In this document: one piece after another, positions 23,890 through 40,033 of the stretch
Layout: every line of letters begins with the position of its first letter
How positions within the stretch are numbered: the stretch's first letter is position 1
NCBI GenBank assembly: GCA_035235625.1
Contig: CP141147.1
Span: forward strand, 14,621,001-14,685,000
Direction of reading: 5' to 3'
Source of the DNA: Saururus chinensis
Taxonomy: Eukaryota; Streptophyta; Magnoliopsida; Piperales; Saururaceae
DNA: 64,000 bases
Program-made: the position numbers and the translations under genes
The notes under the pieces: model-generated
Database searches by the model: none
What the model saw: the letters and a program-made list of their open reading frames with translations, nothing else
What the model was told of the DNA's origin: nothing

Positions 23890-26800
23890 CAGGGATTCGG
23901 GTGCATTTAATTCGAAGTACATTGATATTTCCTTTCCTAATCCCCTCCCATCGTATTCCATGTTTGTCTACGGGATAAAACAAATTACTTTTGCCATTCT
24001 TATCATTCCTTTCTGTACTACAAGCCAAAAAATCCTTTCCCTAATTCCCCTTTTTGTCCACGGGTTAAAAAAAACTTTTTCCATTGTACATTCTTGTTAT
24101 TACTTTCGGTACTACAAGCCAAAAAGCTGAAAAAAGCCTTCCCTTCTCAATTGTCCCATCGTCTTCCTTTCTGTACTACAAAGTACTTCTTTTCTACTTA
24201 TTATTTTTCATATTTTTCACTACAAGTCAAATAAAAGTTTTGAAAGTTCATATCTCATCTTTAATTTGTACGCAGGTTTTTCTCTTCAAGTGAAAGCAAA
24301 GTTTGAGGCCATCTATTTTCCATTAGTCAATAGACTCAAAACGAAGTACATCTCTTTTAACCATTATATTTTAGATTTTTTCACTACAAGACAAATTCAA
24401 ATTCCATCTCTCATCTTCATCTTTGATTTGTGCGTAGGTCCATCTCTTGAAAGTTCAAGCAAAAGCAAAATTTGGATTGTGGGTTCATAGTTTAAACCAT
24501 CAAGGTAAAGACAAAATCCACCCTTCACCTATTTTATTCTATGCAAAAGGACAAATATAAGTCTAACCAAATTTAAACAAAAATTTATCATTTTTATTCT
24601 ATTCCCAATGAATTTGATAATTTTCTTCTAGGTTATATCATAAAGAAATAGCAACTTCTATTTATAATTGACACACATACACGTGCCTTTGCAAATCTAC
24701 CAACTCTATTGACAATCGGCATAGGTAATTTTTTAATTCTCTTCTCATGTTTAAACTTATAATTACAACGATGATTGATTTAATTTCTAAATGCATTGGG
24801 TTGAACTCTTTACAAATTAAACTTACTTTTTTTATATTTGTTTAATGTAATAGTGTCATCATAATGCTATATTATTTATTTTTGAATCAAACTATTAGAT
24901 GTGTATGTAATGAATAATGGATATAATTTTTTTATTTTTAGAACATGAAAAAATCATCTACAATTGATCAATTTTTCAAAAGAAATAATGAAAGTTCTTC
25001 TGAAGTCAACACTTGTAATGCATCATTGCAAGTTTCTGATATCCCAGATTTTAGTAGTCCCTGCACAAAATCTTAAAAAATTAAAATTAAAGAAAGTGAT
25101 ATTAGTTCATTGGAGCGGGATCCTGGATTGCGTCAACAAATTTGGGATTATAATGTTAATCAGCGTGATGAAATTCGACGAGCATATATTCAGCTTGGCC
25201 TTTACCAACCTATATTTTCTAAGTATCCGAAGTCTGGATCAGCTACTCATCTTCGTAGTTTTCAATCTTCATGGTTCAAGATATTTCCTTCATGGTTGGA
25301 ATATTCACCAACAAAAGATGTAATGTTTTATTTACCATGTTTTCTCTTTAATAAGCCATATGGACCTTGTTTTTATGGGCAACAAGCATTCACTATTGAT
25401 AGATTTTGAAATTGGAAAAAAGTTAGGAATAGAAAAGATTGTGCTTTTCTGAATCATATAGGGAAATATATTAACTCTTTTCATAACATTGCTGAGAGAT
25501 TACGAGAAGATTTGTTGAATCAAGATCAAAATATTTAAAAGGTGTTATATAATTTCACTTCTGAGCAAATTGCAGATAACTGGCTAAGATTAAGGGCCTC
25601 AATTGATTCAGTCTGGTGGCTTGCATTTCAATGTTGTGCCTTTCGAGGTCATGATGAAAATTTAGATTCAATTAATCGTGGAAATTTTCTTCAAATGTTG
25701 AAGTTTTTAAGTGAATATAATGACAAGGTTGCTAAAGTGTTAAGCAATGCCCCAAGAAATGCCTCATACACATCACCAATGATTTAAAAAGAAATTTTAC
25801 ATATTCTTTCAACCAAAGTGAGAAAGATAATTTGTGATGAAGTAGGTGATGCAAAATTTTGCATAATTGTTGATGAAGCTCGTGATGAGTCAAAGAAAGA
25901 GCAAATGTCTATAGTCTTGAGATTTGTCAACAAAGAGGGTTTTGTTCGAGGGCACTTTTTTGGGCTTGTTCATGTCTCTAACACTGCAGCATTGACCCTA
26001 AAAAATTAGATATATTCATTATTGTCTTATCATAATCTAGATATTAAGAATATTTGAGGGCAAGGGTACGATGGTGCAAGTAATATGCGAGGTGAGTAGA
26101 ATATATTGCAAGCTTTGGTTTTGAATGATTGTCCTTATGCTTACTATGTTCATTGTTTTGCCTATCGCTTACAATTGACATTAGTTGCAGCATCAAAAAA
26201 TGTCATCCATATTCATCATTTTTTTACTAAAATGACTTTGATTGTCAATATTGTTGGTACTTCTTGTAAAAGTAGTGATTAATTAAAAGTTGCTCAAGCT
26301 GTTCAAATTGCACATATGATTGTCATTGATAAATTGGAGACTGCAAAGGGTCTTAATCAGATTGGCACTTTACAAAGGGCTGGAGATACGTGTTGGAGTT
26401 CCACTTGAGGTCAGTTTCTAGCTTGATAAAAATGTTTAGTCCAACATGTGAAGTTTTACTTGAGATCATCAACGAATGAACTTCTTCTTCCCAACAAGGA
26501 GATGCAGATTCTGCTTATGAGACTATGACTTCATTCGAATTTGTGTTCATTTTGCATCTCATGAAAGAATTGCTAGAGATTACTGATTCACTTTGTCAAG
26601 CTTTGCAATGTCAATCTTAAGACATTTTTAATGTCATAAATCTAGTGTCATCCACAAAGGCACTTATGCAAAAGTTCAGATATAAAAAATGGGATGGGTT
26701 ACTTGCCAATGTTAAATCATTTTGTGTGGCACGCAATATAGATGTCTCAGAAATGAATGCTCATTATATTGTGAGACGAGGCCGAGCACATCATCAACAA

Positions 26801-27480
26801 GATGACATTACAGTTGAGCACCATTACCGAGTTGATATTTTTTATGCTGCAATAAATTCACAACTACAGGAACAAAATGGTCGCTTTAATGAGCATTCAA
26901 TGGAGTTGCTTAGTCTTAACTCAGCTGTAGATCCTCAAGATGTATCTAGAACTTTTAGAATTGATGGCATTTGTCAATTAGTGGACAAGTTCTATCCGCG
27001 AGACTTCACATATTATGAGAAAGAACAATTAAGAATGCAACTTCTCCATTATGAGCATAATGTAGTTCAACATGCAGAGTATAAAAAATATCAACTATTT
27101 CTGAATTGTGCCAATGGTTTGTGAGAACTAGAAAATTAATAATCTATCACCTTGCTTATCAAGTAATGGAACTTGTGCATACTCTTTCAATTTCTACTGC
27201 AACTACAAAACGATCATTTCTAGCTATACATATTATCAAAACAAGGCTTCGAAACAAAATGGATGATGATTTTTTGAGAGACTTTTTGCTTGTATACATT
27301 GAAAGTGAGATTGCTGAAAAAATTACTATAGTCAATTATTGAAGACTTTAAAGATTTGAAGGATGGTCGAGTTTCATTTTGATAGATGATGATTCAATTC
27401 TTTATTTTATCTATAAATTTTTAAGACTGAATAATACTAATTTTTATATAATAATTTAATTTAAATTAAAATTTTTATTT
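23890..27480 (+). mobile_element. Degraded hAT transposon with ZMYM1-like transposase
   Basis: The coding remnant runs from ATG 24945 (after a TTTTTATTTTTAG acceptor-like site, so a leader intron is likely) to the stop at 27342. In order it shows an N-terminal KKSSTIDQFFKR typical of TTF-type zinc-finger transposases, the TTF finger region (about 25200-25400; LRSFQSSWFKIFPSWLEYS, then YLPCFLF), DUF4371-like sequence (25800-26010; CIIVDEARDESKKEQMSIVL), and the hAT C-terminal dimerisation motif (27180-27340; STATTKRSFLAIHIIKTRLR). At least five in-frame stops interrupt it, so it is dead. The 5' leader contains a 162-bp direct duplication. Terminal inverted repeats were not found; the left limit is set at CAGGGATTCGGGTGC (23889) only as a guess. 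Confidence 0.8.
24220..24545. repeat. Two copies of a 162-bp direct repeat in the hAT leader
   Basis: CTACAAG plus an A-rich run at 24220 recurs at 24384, and ATTTGTACGCAGG at 24264 recurs as ATTTGTGCGTAGG at 24426, a constant offset of 162-164 bp. Shorter related motifs (CTACAAGCCAAAAA) occur at 24018 and 24112. Confidence 0.6.
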
Positions 27481-28726
27481 TTATTTTTATTTATATGTAT
27501 TTTTTTTTCTTCGCAGAAGAAAGAAAACGCAAATTGCCCTATCCCACTCGTCAAAATCTCAAAAGCCAGAAAGATATGGCCAGGTTTGACCAGAAAATCG
27601 ATCCATATTGATCCTATATGATCGAAATTTAGGGTCTGCATCAAACATTTTTGTGGACCGTATCAATTATCAACCAGCAAACCGCACCGATCTCGATCGA
27701 TACAGATGTGTATACGCCAATACACATCAATACCGGTCGATACGACCTCATGTCAAGAGATAGCTAGCTATATGATTGCGGCTGCTAATTGTTATCTGCA
27801 TGTTGAATCTTCAGATACTTGTGTACCAAAAAAGAGAATCTTCAGGTACTGGGGTTGGGAATGTTAAACAAGATGCGGGAAGGAACGGTGAGGCTCGCAT
27901 CCACCTGCGAAATGGGGAACAAAACGCCAAAAGTGGATCAGGGTGCAAAAAAGCATGAAATGTGATGCAGAACAATTGCATGCAAAACAGAGATCCAACA
28001 AGCACACCAAATTTAGCACTACACATTAAAATTTATACTAATTATTCAACGAAATTGAGGATGCAAGCAGGCTCATAGCGGTCATAATCCAGAAATTTCT
28101 TCATATTGCAAGCAGGGCTGGCAGATTCAAGATTTGAAGAGAGTTGGACTAGAATTCCCTAAGAATATAACATTTACTTGTCAGCTAAGCAGCAGGGCAA
28201 TTCAGTAAGGCATAATTGAAACAGCAGAGTGACAAGGTAGAAAAATACAAGGGAGTAGTCGGCTTAAAGTTCACAAGCAAAGAGATCAAGTAGGCAAACA
28301 TAAGCACCAGTTACACAAAGCAAAATGATGATATTTTTAATAAATTAAACGTATTCTATTTGAGATGAGAGAATTCAGCAGTTTACGAAGAGGTCACGAC
28401 CTTTGTGAGAAAGGGCGGATGGTGACTGCGGTTGGTGATGGAGGAAGGGAGCCAACGACGGCATAGATGGGCTGGCGTTGACGGCAACAGTGATGGCAGC
28501 AGCTTGTTGGCTTCGAAAGGAGGCGGCAACATGGGGCCACGACTATGGGCGCTGGTGGATACTGGCGGGTCTGGAGGGAGGAACAACGAACGGCGGAGGA
28601 TAAACGGAGCAAACGTAGAGGACCTGGAATCGACACCAAGTCACCGCACCGGAATCACTACCGATAGGGCTGTCGCTATGCTGCACTGGTGTGGATGGAT
28701 GGGTGGGAATAGTCTTTGCTAGGAAT
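27481..28726. other. No clear gene; GATCGATA-rich patch
   Basis: 27690-27755 is dense in CGATCGATAC and CGGTCGATAC motifs. 28380-28720 is GC-rich with an open but repetitive stretch rich in Gly, Arg and Ser that matches nothing I know. Possibly degraded transposon sequence. Confidence 0.3.
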
Positions 28727-28840
28727 CACCACCTAGAAAAGCTCCGCCGAAATCACCACCGGGAAGGAGGCTGTCAAAATCACCACCGGACAGCCTCCTG
28801 GAATCACCACCAACAGTATAGTCGGAATCACCACTGACTT
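28727..28840. repeat. AATCACCACC repeats with an embedded hairpin
   Basis: AATCACCACC or AATCACCACT occurs five times at irregular 20-35 bp spacing. Between two of them lies a perfect 11-bp inverted repeat, AGGAGGCTGTC (28765-28775) and GACAGCCTCCT (28789-28799), with a 13-nt loop that contains one AATCACCACC copy. Confidence 0.7.
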
Positions 28841-29055
28841 TGTAATGGAAGTCTAGGCACATTAAAAAAGCAGCATCAGAAAATTATGCTTGATTGCAAC
28901 GAAAAACTTACAATAAAAGCAGCCTATGAGCTGGATTTCACTAAAGATAAAATAGGTCATGGGCCTGGGCTTTAGACCTGGGCCCATCAACATGAAAAAT
29001 GGGTGGCGTGGGCCTTGTGTCCCCACCAAAATGGAACATATTTACTGATAAAATA

Positions 29056-30237
29056 ATTTTATTTAAGAAAATTTTATTTAAGTAATATTAAAAAAATATT
29101 TACCGAAATAACGAACTTTGGGAAATATTTCTCAAAGTGGTGTTATTTCTATCCACGTAGGTGCCTACGTGGCCTTTTTTTAAAAAAATTCTTCAAATCA
29201 TCTTTAAGTTGATTTCGTCATTCCAAAGGACGAAATCCCCCATCCTTTAAGTAGATTTTATCTTTTGGAAGGACAAAATCAATTAAGTTGATTTAGTCCT
29301 TCCAAAGGAAGAAATCCCAGTGTGATGATTTTGTCCTTTGTAAGGACGAAATCGTAGGATTTCACACACTGTGGCCAAGTTAAGTTCGCTTGGCTACCAA
29401 CTTCAAATTACCTATAAGGCTTCTTAGGGGTCACAAACATGATTGAAAATAGAAATGGAAATGGAAATGGAAATGAGCTCATTTGTTTTAAAAAAGAGGA
29501 GATGCGTCTAGATGGAACTGATTGGACATGGTTAACTTTGATAACTTGTAAAAATGCTATGTTATCCACTTCTAGGGCAATTCATCAAACATCATATAAG
29601 CATTAGCTCACTTGTGACTCTCACAATCTAACATTAATAAAAAAACAACAAAAAATTTTCATTAAGAAAGAGAAAAATGAATACTTATTCTTTAACTTTA
29701 ACATCCAAATACATTGAAAAATACTCGTTTTGTGTTTTATGTCTGAATTATATTCATATAAAAAATCACATCAGGGGAAAACAAACTTGTGTATGTGGTT
29801 GGACAGTGGAGGAATTGTGTGTGAGGAGCGCGGTGGACGGCGGAGCACGGTGCAGGCAGAGAAAATTTGAAACGCAAGAGACAAACGGGAAGAGGAGTGG
29901 CAGGGTAAATAGATAGGGGATTTCATCGTTTAGAAGGATTCTAAAAGACGAAATCCACTTAATGCACCCCATCGTGAGTGAGTTGGGTGGAAGGGAGCGA
30001 AGTGGTATTCGTCCTTTGGAAGGACTAAATCAACTAATGTTAACCAAGTGGGATTTTGTCCTTCGATAGGACGAAATCAAAAATAATTTTAAAAAAAAAA
30101 GCTACACAAGCGCCAGCGCTTGGCTAGCGCCTATGTGGATAAAAACAACACCACTTTGGGAAATATTTTCCAAAGTGCGTTATTTTGGTAAAAAAAAAAT
30201 TTTAATATTATTTAAATAATTTTCCTTTTATTTAAAC
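29056..30237. mobile_element. Fold-back element with about 120-bp inverted ends and seven internal palindromes
   Basis: The left arm (29056-29175) and right arm (30112-30237) are imperfect inverted copies. TTTACCGAAATAACGAACTT and CTCAAAGTGGTGTTATTTCT on the left match the complements of the right arm (ACTTTGGGAAATATTTTCCA and flanks), including a TATCCACGTAGG-like block. Between the arms are seven palindromes of the type GATTTCGTCC-TT-GGACGAAATC at 29211-29237, 29254-29280, 29290-29316, 29327-29353, 29919-29955, 30007-30031 and 30052-30078. The middle (29355-29900) is unrelated sequence, including four GGAAAT hexamers near 29452-29475. No transposase is encoded. I cannot place it securely in a superfamily; Mutator-like is plausible because of the long inverted ends. 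Confidence 0.75.
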
Positions 30238-31129
30238 CTGAGTAAAATTTTCGGCCTACTAACTAAATTTTTTTTTCTACTTCAAATCCCTATGTTTCCC
30301 TATTACTTTACTCAACTCCACCCAATACATGAACCATACCACATTCTTCAAAACAACTTTTTTAACTCTAGCGATGACAACCTCTTTCCCCTCCTTTTAT
30401 TTTTTGATTTTACCATGGCCACCAGCAAGCCTTGTGACTAGCATTGTGGCCAGGGCAGCTAGAGCCTCCATGCAGCCAAGCTTTGGCTATGGTGACCAGA
30501 GCCTTCTTGCTTTTGCCCAAAGTTTGGTTTGGCTTCCAGCTCTAGCCAATACATGCCAGAAGCCTGGCCTGGCCAGAGGCTGCACATAGTTCAGGCGTGG
30601 CCAACAACCAATCTAAGCTCACTACAATGTGGCTCTAGTTGTAGCCACCTAGCCTTTGCTAGATCTGGCGGCTGCTGGGCATGGCTGCCGCCTGGCGGCC
30701 TCATCCATCCAGATCTAGGCCAAAGGAGGAGGGGAGAGAGAGGATGTGGGGTAGGCGGCAATGACAACATCAGTCGGTGCCAAAGAAGAAGGAGAGCAGA
30801 AGGTGGGATAAAATGAAATCAATATTTTTTTAGGTGGGGGATGAGCAAGAGATTAGACTAGGTAGGGTTAGAGTAAATAGGAAATGGGGGACATAGAAAT
30901 TTAATGAGGTACAAATAGCCACATTCTTATAGACAATATTAAAGGGCCAAGGGACAAATTTGGAAGGCCGTATTCAAATTGGAAACGTTCAAAGCCAAGA
31001 AGAGCCATCAACTTCGTGGACATGCATGCACAACCTGAGAGTGGCAAGAGGATACTCTCAGGATATACGAAATCAAAACATTTACAACCATAACTGAGGC
31101 TAAAATAGAAAATAAGATTTCGGGAGGAT
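30238..31129. other. Spacer, no gene recognised
   Basis: AT-rich flanks surround a GC-richer block (30420-30800). Reading frames there have no family features and show no splice-consistent structure. Confidence 0.35.
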
Positions 31130-31684
31130 TAGGGGTGTAAAAGTAAGTTTGAAAGCTCAACTCGGCTCGATTCACGTTCAAGCTCAAACCCAAAGTTGGT
31201 CAAGCAAAACTCAAACATACATGTGTTTGACTCGGCTCAAAGCTCGATAAAAAATTAAACTTGTGAGTACATTATTTTTTCAAATATACACATCATATAT
31301 TACAAATTATATATAGATTTCATGTCTCCCAAGTTTTAACTTTTCCATAAAATATATCATTTTTACGTTTTTTCATGTACAACTACATTAGGCTTTTTGT
31401 TAGAAGCTTTGTCATGTATTAATAGTCTTTATTGATTTTGATTTTCTAATCTAACACATTAGATCACTTATTAACCATGTCCATTTTAGTAACTTTTCCA
31501 TAAATACTTATGGGTTATCAATTATAAAACTAAGCAATGATTACAAGGCAAACAACTTGACTTAGCTTGACTCGACTTAGCTCGAGCTCGATTTGAGCAA
31601 CTCGACTCTAGCTCAAAATTAACATTTCAAACTGAAACTTAAACACTCTAAAGCTCGATAATACTTGGCTTGTTAACACCCCTA
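31130..31684. mobile_element. hAT-type non-autonomous element (TAGGGGTG ends)
   Basis: The ends are TAGGGGTGTAA and its inverted form TTAACACCCCTA, and the subterminal regions are rich in AGCTCGA/CGGCTCGA motifs on both sides. It is related to the larger copy at 32292-33726. The flanks share only GGAT next to both ends, so the target duplication is not convincing. Confidence 0.6.
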
Positions 31685-32995
31685 GGATGAAAGTGAAAAA
31701 ATACGAAAAAGAGCTGGAGGAGAAAGGAGCCTATTTGAAAAGTCGCAAGCCTAGAAAATGGAAGGGAAATTTTGATCCTTTATATTTGAAATTGTCTATA
31801 TAGGTGGGTAACTAAATAAAACTTTTCTATAATTGTTTTTTGTAACTATTTATACTTAAAATTCCTCAATTATGGGTATTGTAAATGGTAGGAAATTAGA
31901 GAGTTAGTACACCTATAATTATGGAGTATCATTCTCTATGAAACACATCTCGGATACATTAATGTTATTAGCCATATATAGCAGTTATTGATACTATTAT
32001 TCAGTAAATAAATCATTTCTACTATATTGATTTGCACTCTGCATTTAAATCATTCCTACATGGCACATCAAATTGGCACACCATAATCTTTGATATATTA
32101 TTATCATTTTTACTGTAATAAACTTGTTCTTTGAACGTATTTTCTACTTTCAACTAATTGACCTCCACATTCTCATATAAGAGGCATTTTTGGAAGTTTC
32201 TTAAAAGTGTGAAGTAATTACAATTTAGTTTTTTGCATATCTTAAATACAATGTATGGCATAATAGTGTACTATTTAGGAAGGGTCTTGATTAGGGGTGT
32301 TAATGAGCCGAGCTTAGTCAAGTATTGGGCTTGCTCGGCTCAAAGCTTGAACAATCTCAGAATTTCTAGCTCGAGCTCGGCTCGAATTGGAAATCTAGTG
32401 CTTGGCTCGAGTTTGAACTGCAATAAGTGAATCACAAGCCCAGGCTTGATCTAGGTTCGAACTAAAAAAATAGTAAAATATATTTAAATCTAAAGTATAT
32501 GGAGTATCACACATAATAAGATGCTTTTAGTATTTATAATAATAAATATGCTTTAACAAGGATTACAACCGCACTTCGAACAACTGGCTATAGCCACTAG
32601 AAAAGAAGAAAACTACGACAAATAAGTTTTAGTTATAAATACTCCAACAAGGCAGCATTACCATTTTTTTCTCTTTATGTGCATATAATTATTAAAAAAT
32701 ACAAAAAATAAAAATCCACATAGGCAACATTACTATCTACTTTTTCGTATCTTCTTTTCTTTACATGCTTATAAATCACTCATAAAAGAACTATTCTTCA
32801 GCCTTAGTATGCCTCCAAAAAATTTAAGCACATGTAAAAAGAGAAATAATTATTAACCTAAGGTTGGTCCCCTAGTGTCGTGCTTTGGCTTTTGAAAAAA
32901 TATTCTAATTATTCTTTTGTAAACTAAAGCTGGTCTCCTTAGTGTCATGCTTCTTTTAGAATAGTTTTTGGGTATCTTAGTATAATATTACGTTG

Positions 32996-33100
32996 ACTAT
33001 GCATCCTATATTAATAGCACCATTCGGTTTTTTAATTAAACTAATTTTAGTTTATCTTAAAAAACCAAATGGTGCTATTAACTTGGGATGGAAGGAGTAT
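32996..33100. mobile_element. Hairpin MITE nested in the hAT element
   Basis: About 40-bp arms: ATTAATAGCACCATTCGG followed by TTTTTTAA on the left, and TTAAAAAACCAAATGGTGCT followed by ATTAA on the right. The right end GGGATGGAAGGAGTAT resembles the Stowaway terminus GGACGGAGGGAGTA. Confidence 0.65.
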
Positions 33101-33447
33101 ATTTGTGTCTTCAAAATTTTTATTTTTTAAAAACATATGTCATACATAGAGATTATATATCCATTACAATTTAATAAGGATATATATTATATAAAATTTT
33201 ATATGAATTTGAGTTCACATTCATCGGTGTGAGCCCAAACATAATGGCCCATTAGATAGAGATCCGAGGGCACCACGGGGCAAAAACCAATCTGGCCCCT
33301 TAGTTATGCATACTATCAGATTAAAATCTAAGGGTGTTCAATGTCTGGGCTAAGGCAGCCACGCGTGAGCCCAAACTCATATAAATAGGTTTTATACATC
33401 AATTATGATACATGGTGTTTGTACATACAAGTGATTATGTCTTTTAT

Positions 33448-33530
33448 TTATATATATATATATATTTAATATATATATATATATATGTATATTATATATT
33501 ATATATATATCTAATTTATATATAATTTCA
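33448..33530. repeat. TA-rich microsatellite
   Basis: Alternating TA runs are interrupted by TTTAATA and GTATATTA. The tract could extrude as cruciform DNA. Confidence 0.85.
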
Positions 33531-33734
33531 AAATTATATTCGGATTCGAGTTCAAACTCGAGTTGAGTAGAGTCACACTTGAATTTCATTCAAATCTAGC
33601 TACGTAGAGAAGGGTACAGTCATACTCAGCTCAAATTCGAGCTAAACCTAGTTTGAGTCAAGCCTAAATCGAGTTAAGCTGAACGAGGCTTAATTGATGA
33701 GCCACTTAAGCTCATTAACACCCCTAGTATTGAT

Positions 33735-34305
33735 AAAAAATTTGTATATCAAGAATTTGCCAATAGATAAAAGGGTAAAACCTATCTTGTTAAGACAAAA
33801 GACCAAACTAAACTTCCCTCTTTTTAGAGTGGTATGGATTTTGAGTTCTACCAAACGGGTTAGGCTGTAGGATGCACGGCAACAAAGGTATAGGCAAAAT
33901 TTTAAATACCCACTTTTTTGTAGACAGTTACTACGAATAAAAGTTGCAACCAAACACTTGAAGACAGTTACTACGAATAAAAGTTGCAACCCAACACCCT
34001 ATGTGTCCGCAATAAATGGTCTTTGATTGTTTTCTCTATTTTATATTTTTTACTGCATCGAAATTTTCAAGTAGCCTGACTCCCTTCTGGAGGTGCATAC
34101 CCGATCACCATGAGCAAATGTCTGGCTATATTTTTCATCAATGTACACCAGAACACATTCAACACGAGAAATCGTAGAATACCAATATTTCAACAGTACA
34201 ATAATGTCAACGCCACCATATATTATAAATTATTCTAAACAAGACTTCTAAATTTGCGCAGACAACCTTATTGAGGACCACATAGCTGTCAAGAGAAAAA
34301 TCAAT
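33735..34305. other. Spacer and 3' untranslated region of the cysteine synthase gene
   Basis: No further gene. GACAGTTACTACGAATAAAA is directly repeated at about 33924 and 33963. The poly(A) site of the minus-strand gene should lie at about 34150-34300. Confidence 0.4.
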
Positions 34306-39106
<4,801 letters not shown>

Positions 39107-39960
39107 CTTCTGAGTACTGGAAGGAGATGACTCAGTGTCAATCAAGGAAAAGGAACAAATAAAGAAAGACCATTCTAAAATTATGCATAGACGTAAAAAG
39201 ATTTATATTTATACATATACTAAATTAAGACATAAAAATGAATGTGATTTAATGGTGATGAGTCAACGAGATTCTTTCTATGATTGTTATAAAGCATTTG
39301 AACGAACTAAAATGAAAGAAAAAATAATCACATTTCACGAAGTGAATGTAACAAAATAAACAGATTTCAGCATATAAAAATCACTCCAACTTATTTTTTT
39401 CGCACACTTGGCATATTTACGATCCACAACAACGAAAAATAAGGCAATCAATTGGAAGCTTATTGCTAAGTGCCATCAAAGCCTACCCTTCTTACACAAA
39501 AAACGCCAGACTGCTGATTGGCACCAGAACAAAGCATGAAGCAATCAAGATCAGAACAAATTGCAAATTTCTTTATAAAATATCTTTGAATATTTTAGCA
39601 AATGAAGAAATAACACCAAAAAAAAATGAATGACACTAAAAACTGAAGACAGTTTTTCGTCTATAACTCTATATTAGCGCAAAGGTGTTAGCCAACGGCA
39701 TCTTCTCCAAAACTTCAATTTGCAGAGAGCCAAAATTCTTTCAAGAAAGCCCAGTAATTAATTAATCACACTGCCCAAACAGCCAAAGAAAACACAAATT
39801 CACAACAAAACCTTGACAGACCTGAATGAAAATGGGAAAAATGCTGTAATCCAGAAATGGTTGAGAAGAGAAGGAGGAGAGCAATCTGGGTCTATCCCCG
39901 ACTTCTTGCAGAGGAAGAGAGAGTGGCAAGTATAAGACAGAAGGGAAGCGCCATCGTCGG
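39107..39960 (-). other. Leader exon and leader intron of the cysteine synthase gene
   Basis: Upstream of the start codon, CTTCCAG at 39123-39117 forms an acceptor leaving a 10-nt leader in the first coding exon (39107-39116). A matching donor CAG/GTCTGT sits at 39822/39821, giving a leader intron of 705 nt. The distal leader exon (39822 to about 39955 or beyond) is pyrimidine-rich on the minus strand, as in many plant 5' leaders. Intron placement is inferred from splice signals only. The transcription start is not fixed because no TATA box is obvious. Confidence 0.5.
39892..39954 (-). CDS. Upstream open reading frame in the cysteine synthase leader
   Basis: A 20-codon frame beginning MALPFCLILATLSS and ending in Arg-Ser-Arg-Gly. 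Its start codon has A at -3 and G at +4, a strong context equal to that of the main start codon. It lies wholly in the inferred distal leader exon and ends about 70 nt before the leader intron donor. If the transcript begins above 39954 it would be translated first and could dampen the main frame. If transcription starts lower it does not exist in the mRNA. Confidence 0.35.
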   Translation of the reverse strand: MALPFCLILATLSSSARSRG

Positions 39961-39993
39961 CTTGGACTGGGACCCAGCGAACGTTGGACTAAC

Positions 39994-40033
39994 CCCTTGA
40001 CGTAAGTCCCTTGTTTCCGTCCTCAGACGTCTG
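39994..40033 (-). promoter_or_regulatory. ACGT-core elements upstream of the cysteine synthase gene
   Basis: TTGACGTAAG at 39998-40007 reads CTTACGTCAA on the minus strand, a TGACG/ACGT type bZIP site. CAGACGTCTG at 40024-40033 is a perfect 10-bp palindrome with an ACGT core. Both are within about 80 bp of the likely transcription start. ACGT cores are known bZIP targets; binding here is inference. Confidence 0.4.

Larger units (their letters stand above)
32292..33726. mobile_element. hAT-type non-autonomous element, 1.4 kb
   Basis: It has a perfect 17-bp terminal inverted repeat, TAGGGGTGTTAATGAGC on the left and GCTCATTAACACCCCTA on the right. The flanks GTCTTGAT (32284-32291) and GTATTGAT (33727-33734) agree at 7 of 8 bases, the duplication length expected of hAT. 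Subterminal GAGCTCGGCTCGA-type motifs are present on both sides. It contains a nested hairpin MITE (32996-33100) and a TA-rich tract (33448-33530). No transposase. Confidence 0.85.

Noticed and set aside
28432-28722. Gly/Arg-rich frame near the AATCACCACC repeats
   Set aside because: GC-rich repetitive composition with no homology that I recognise and overlapping frames on the other strand.
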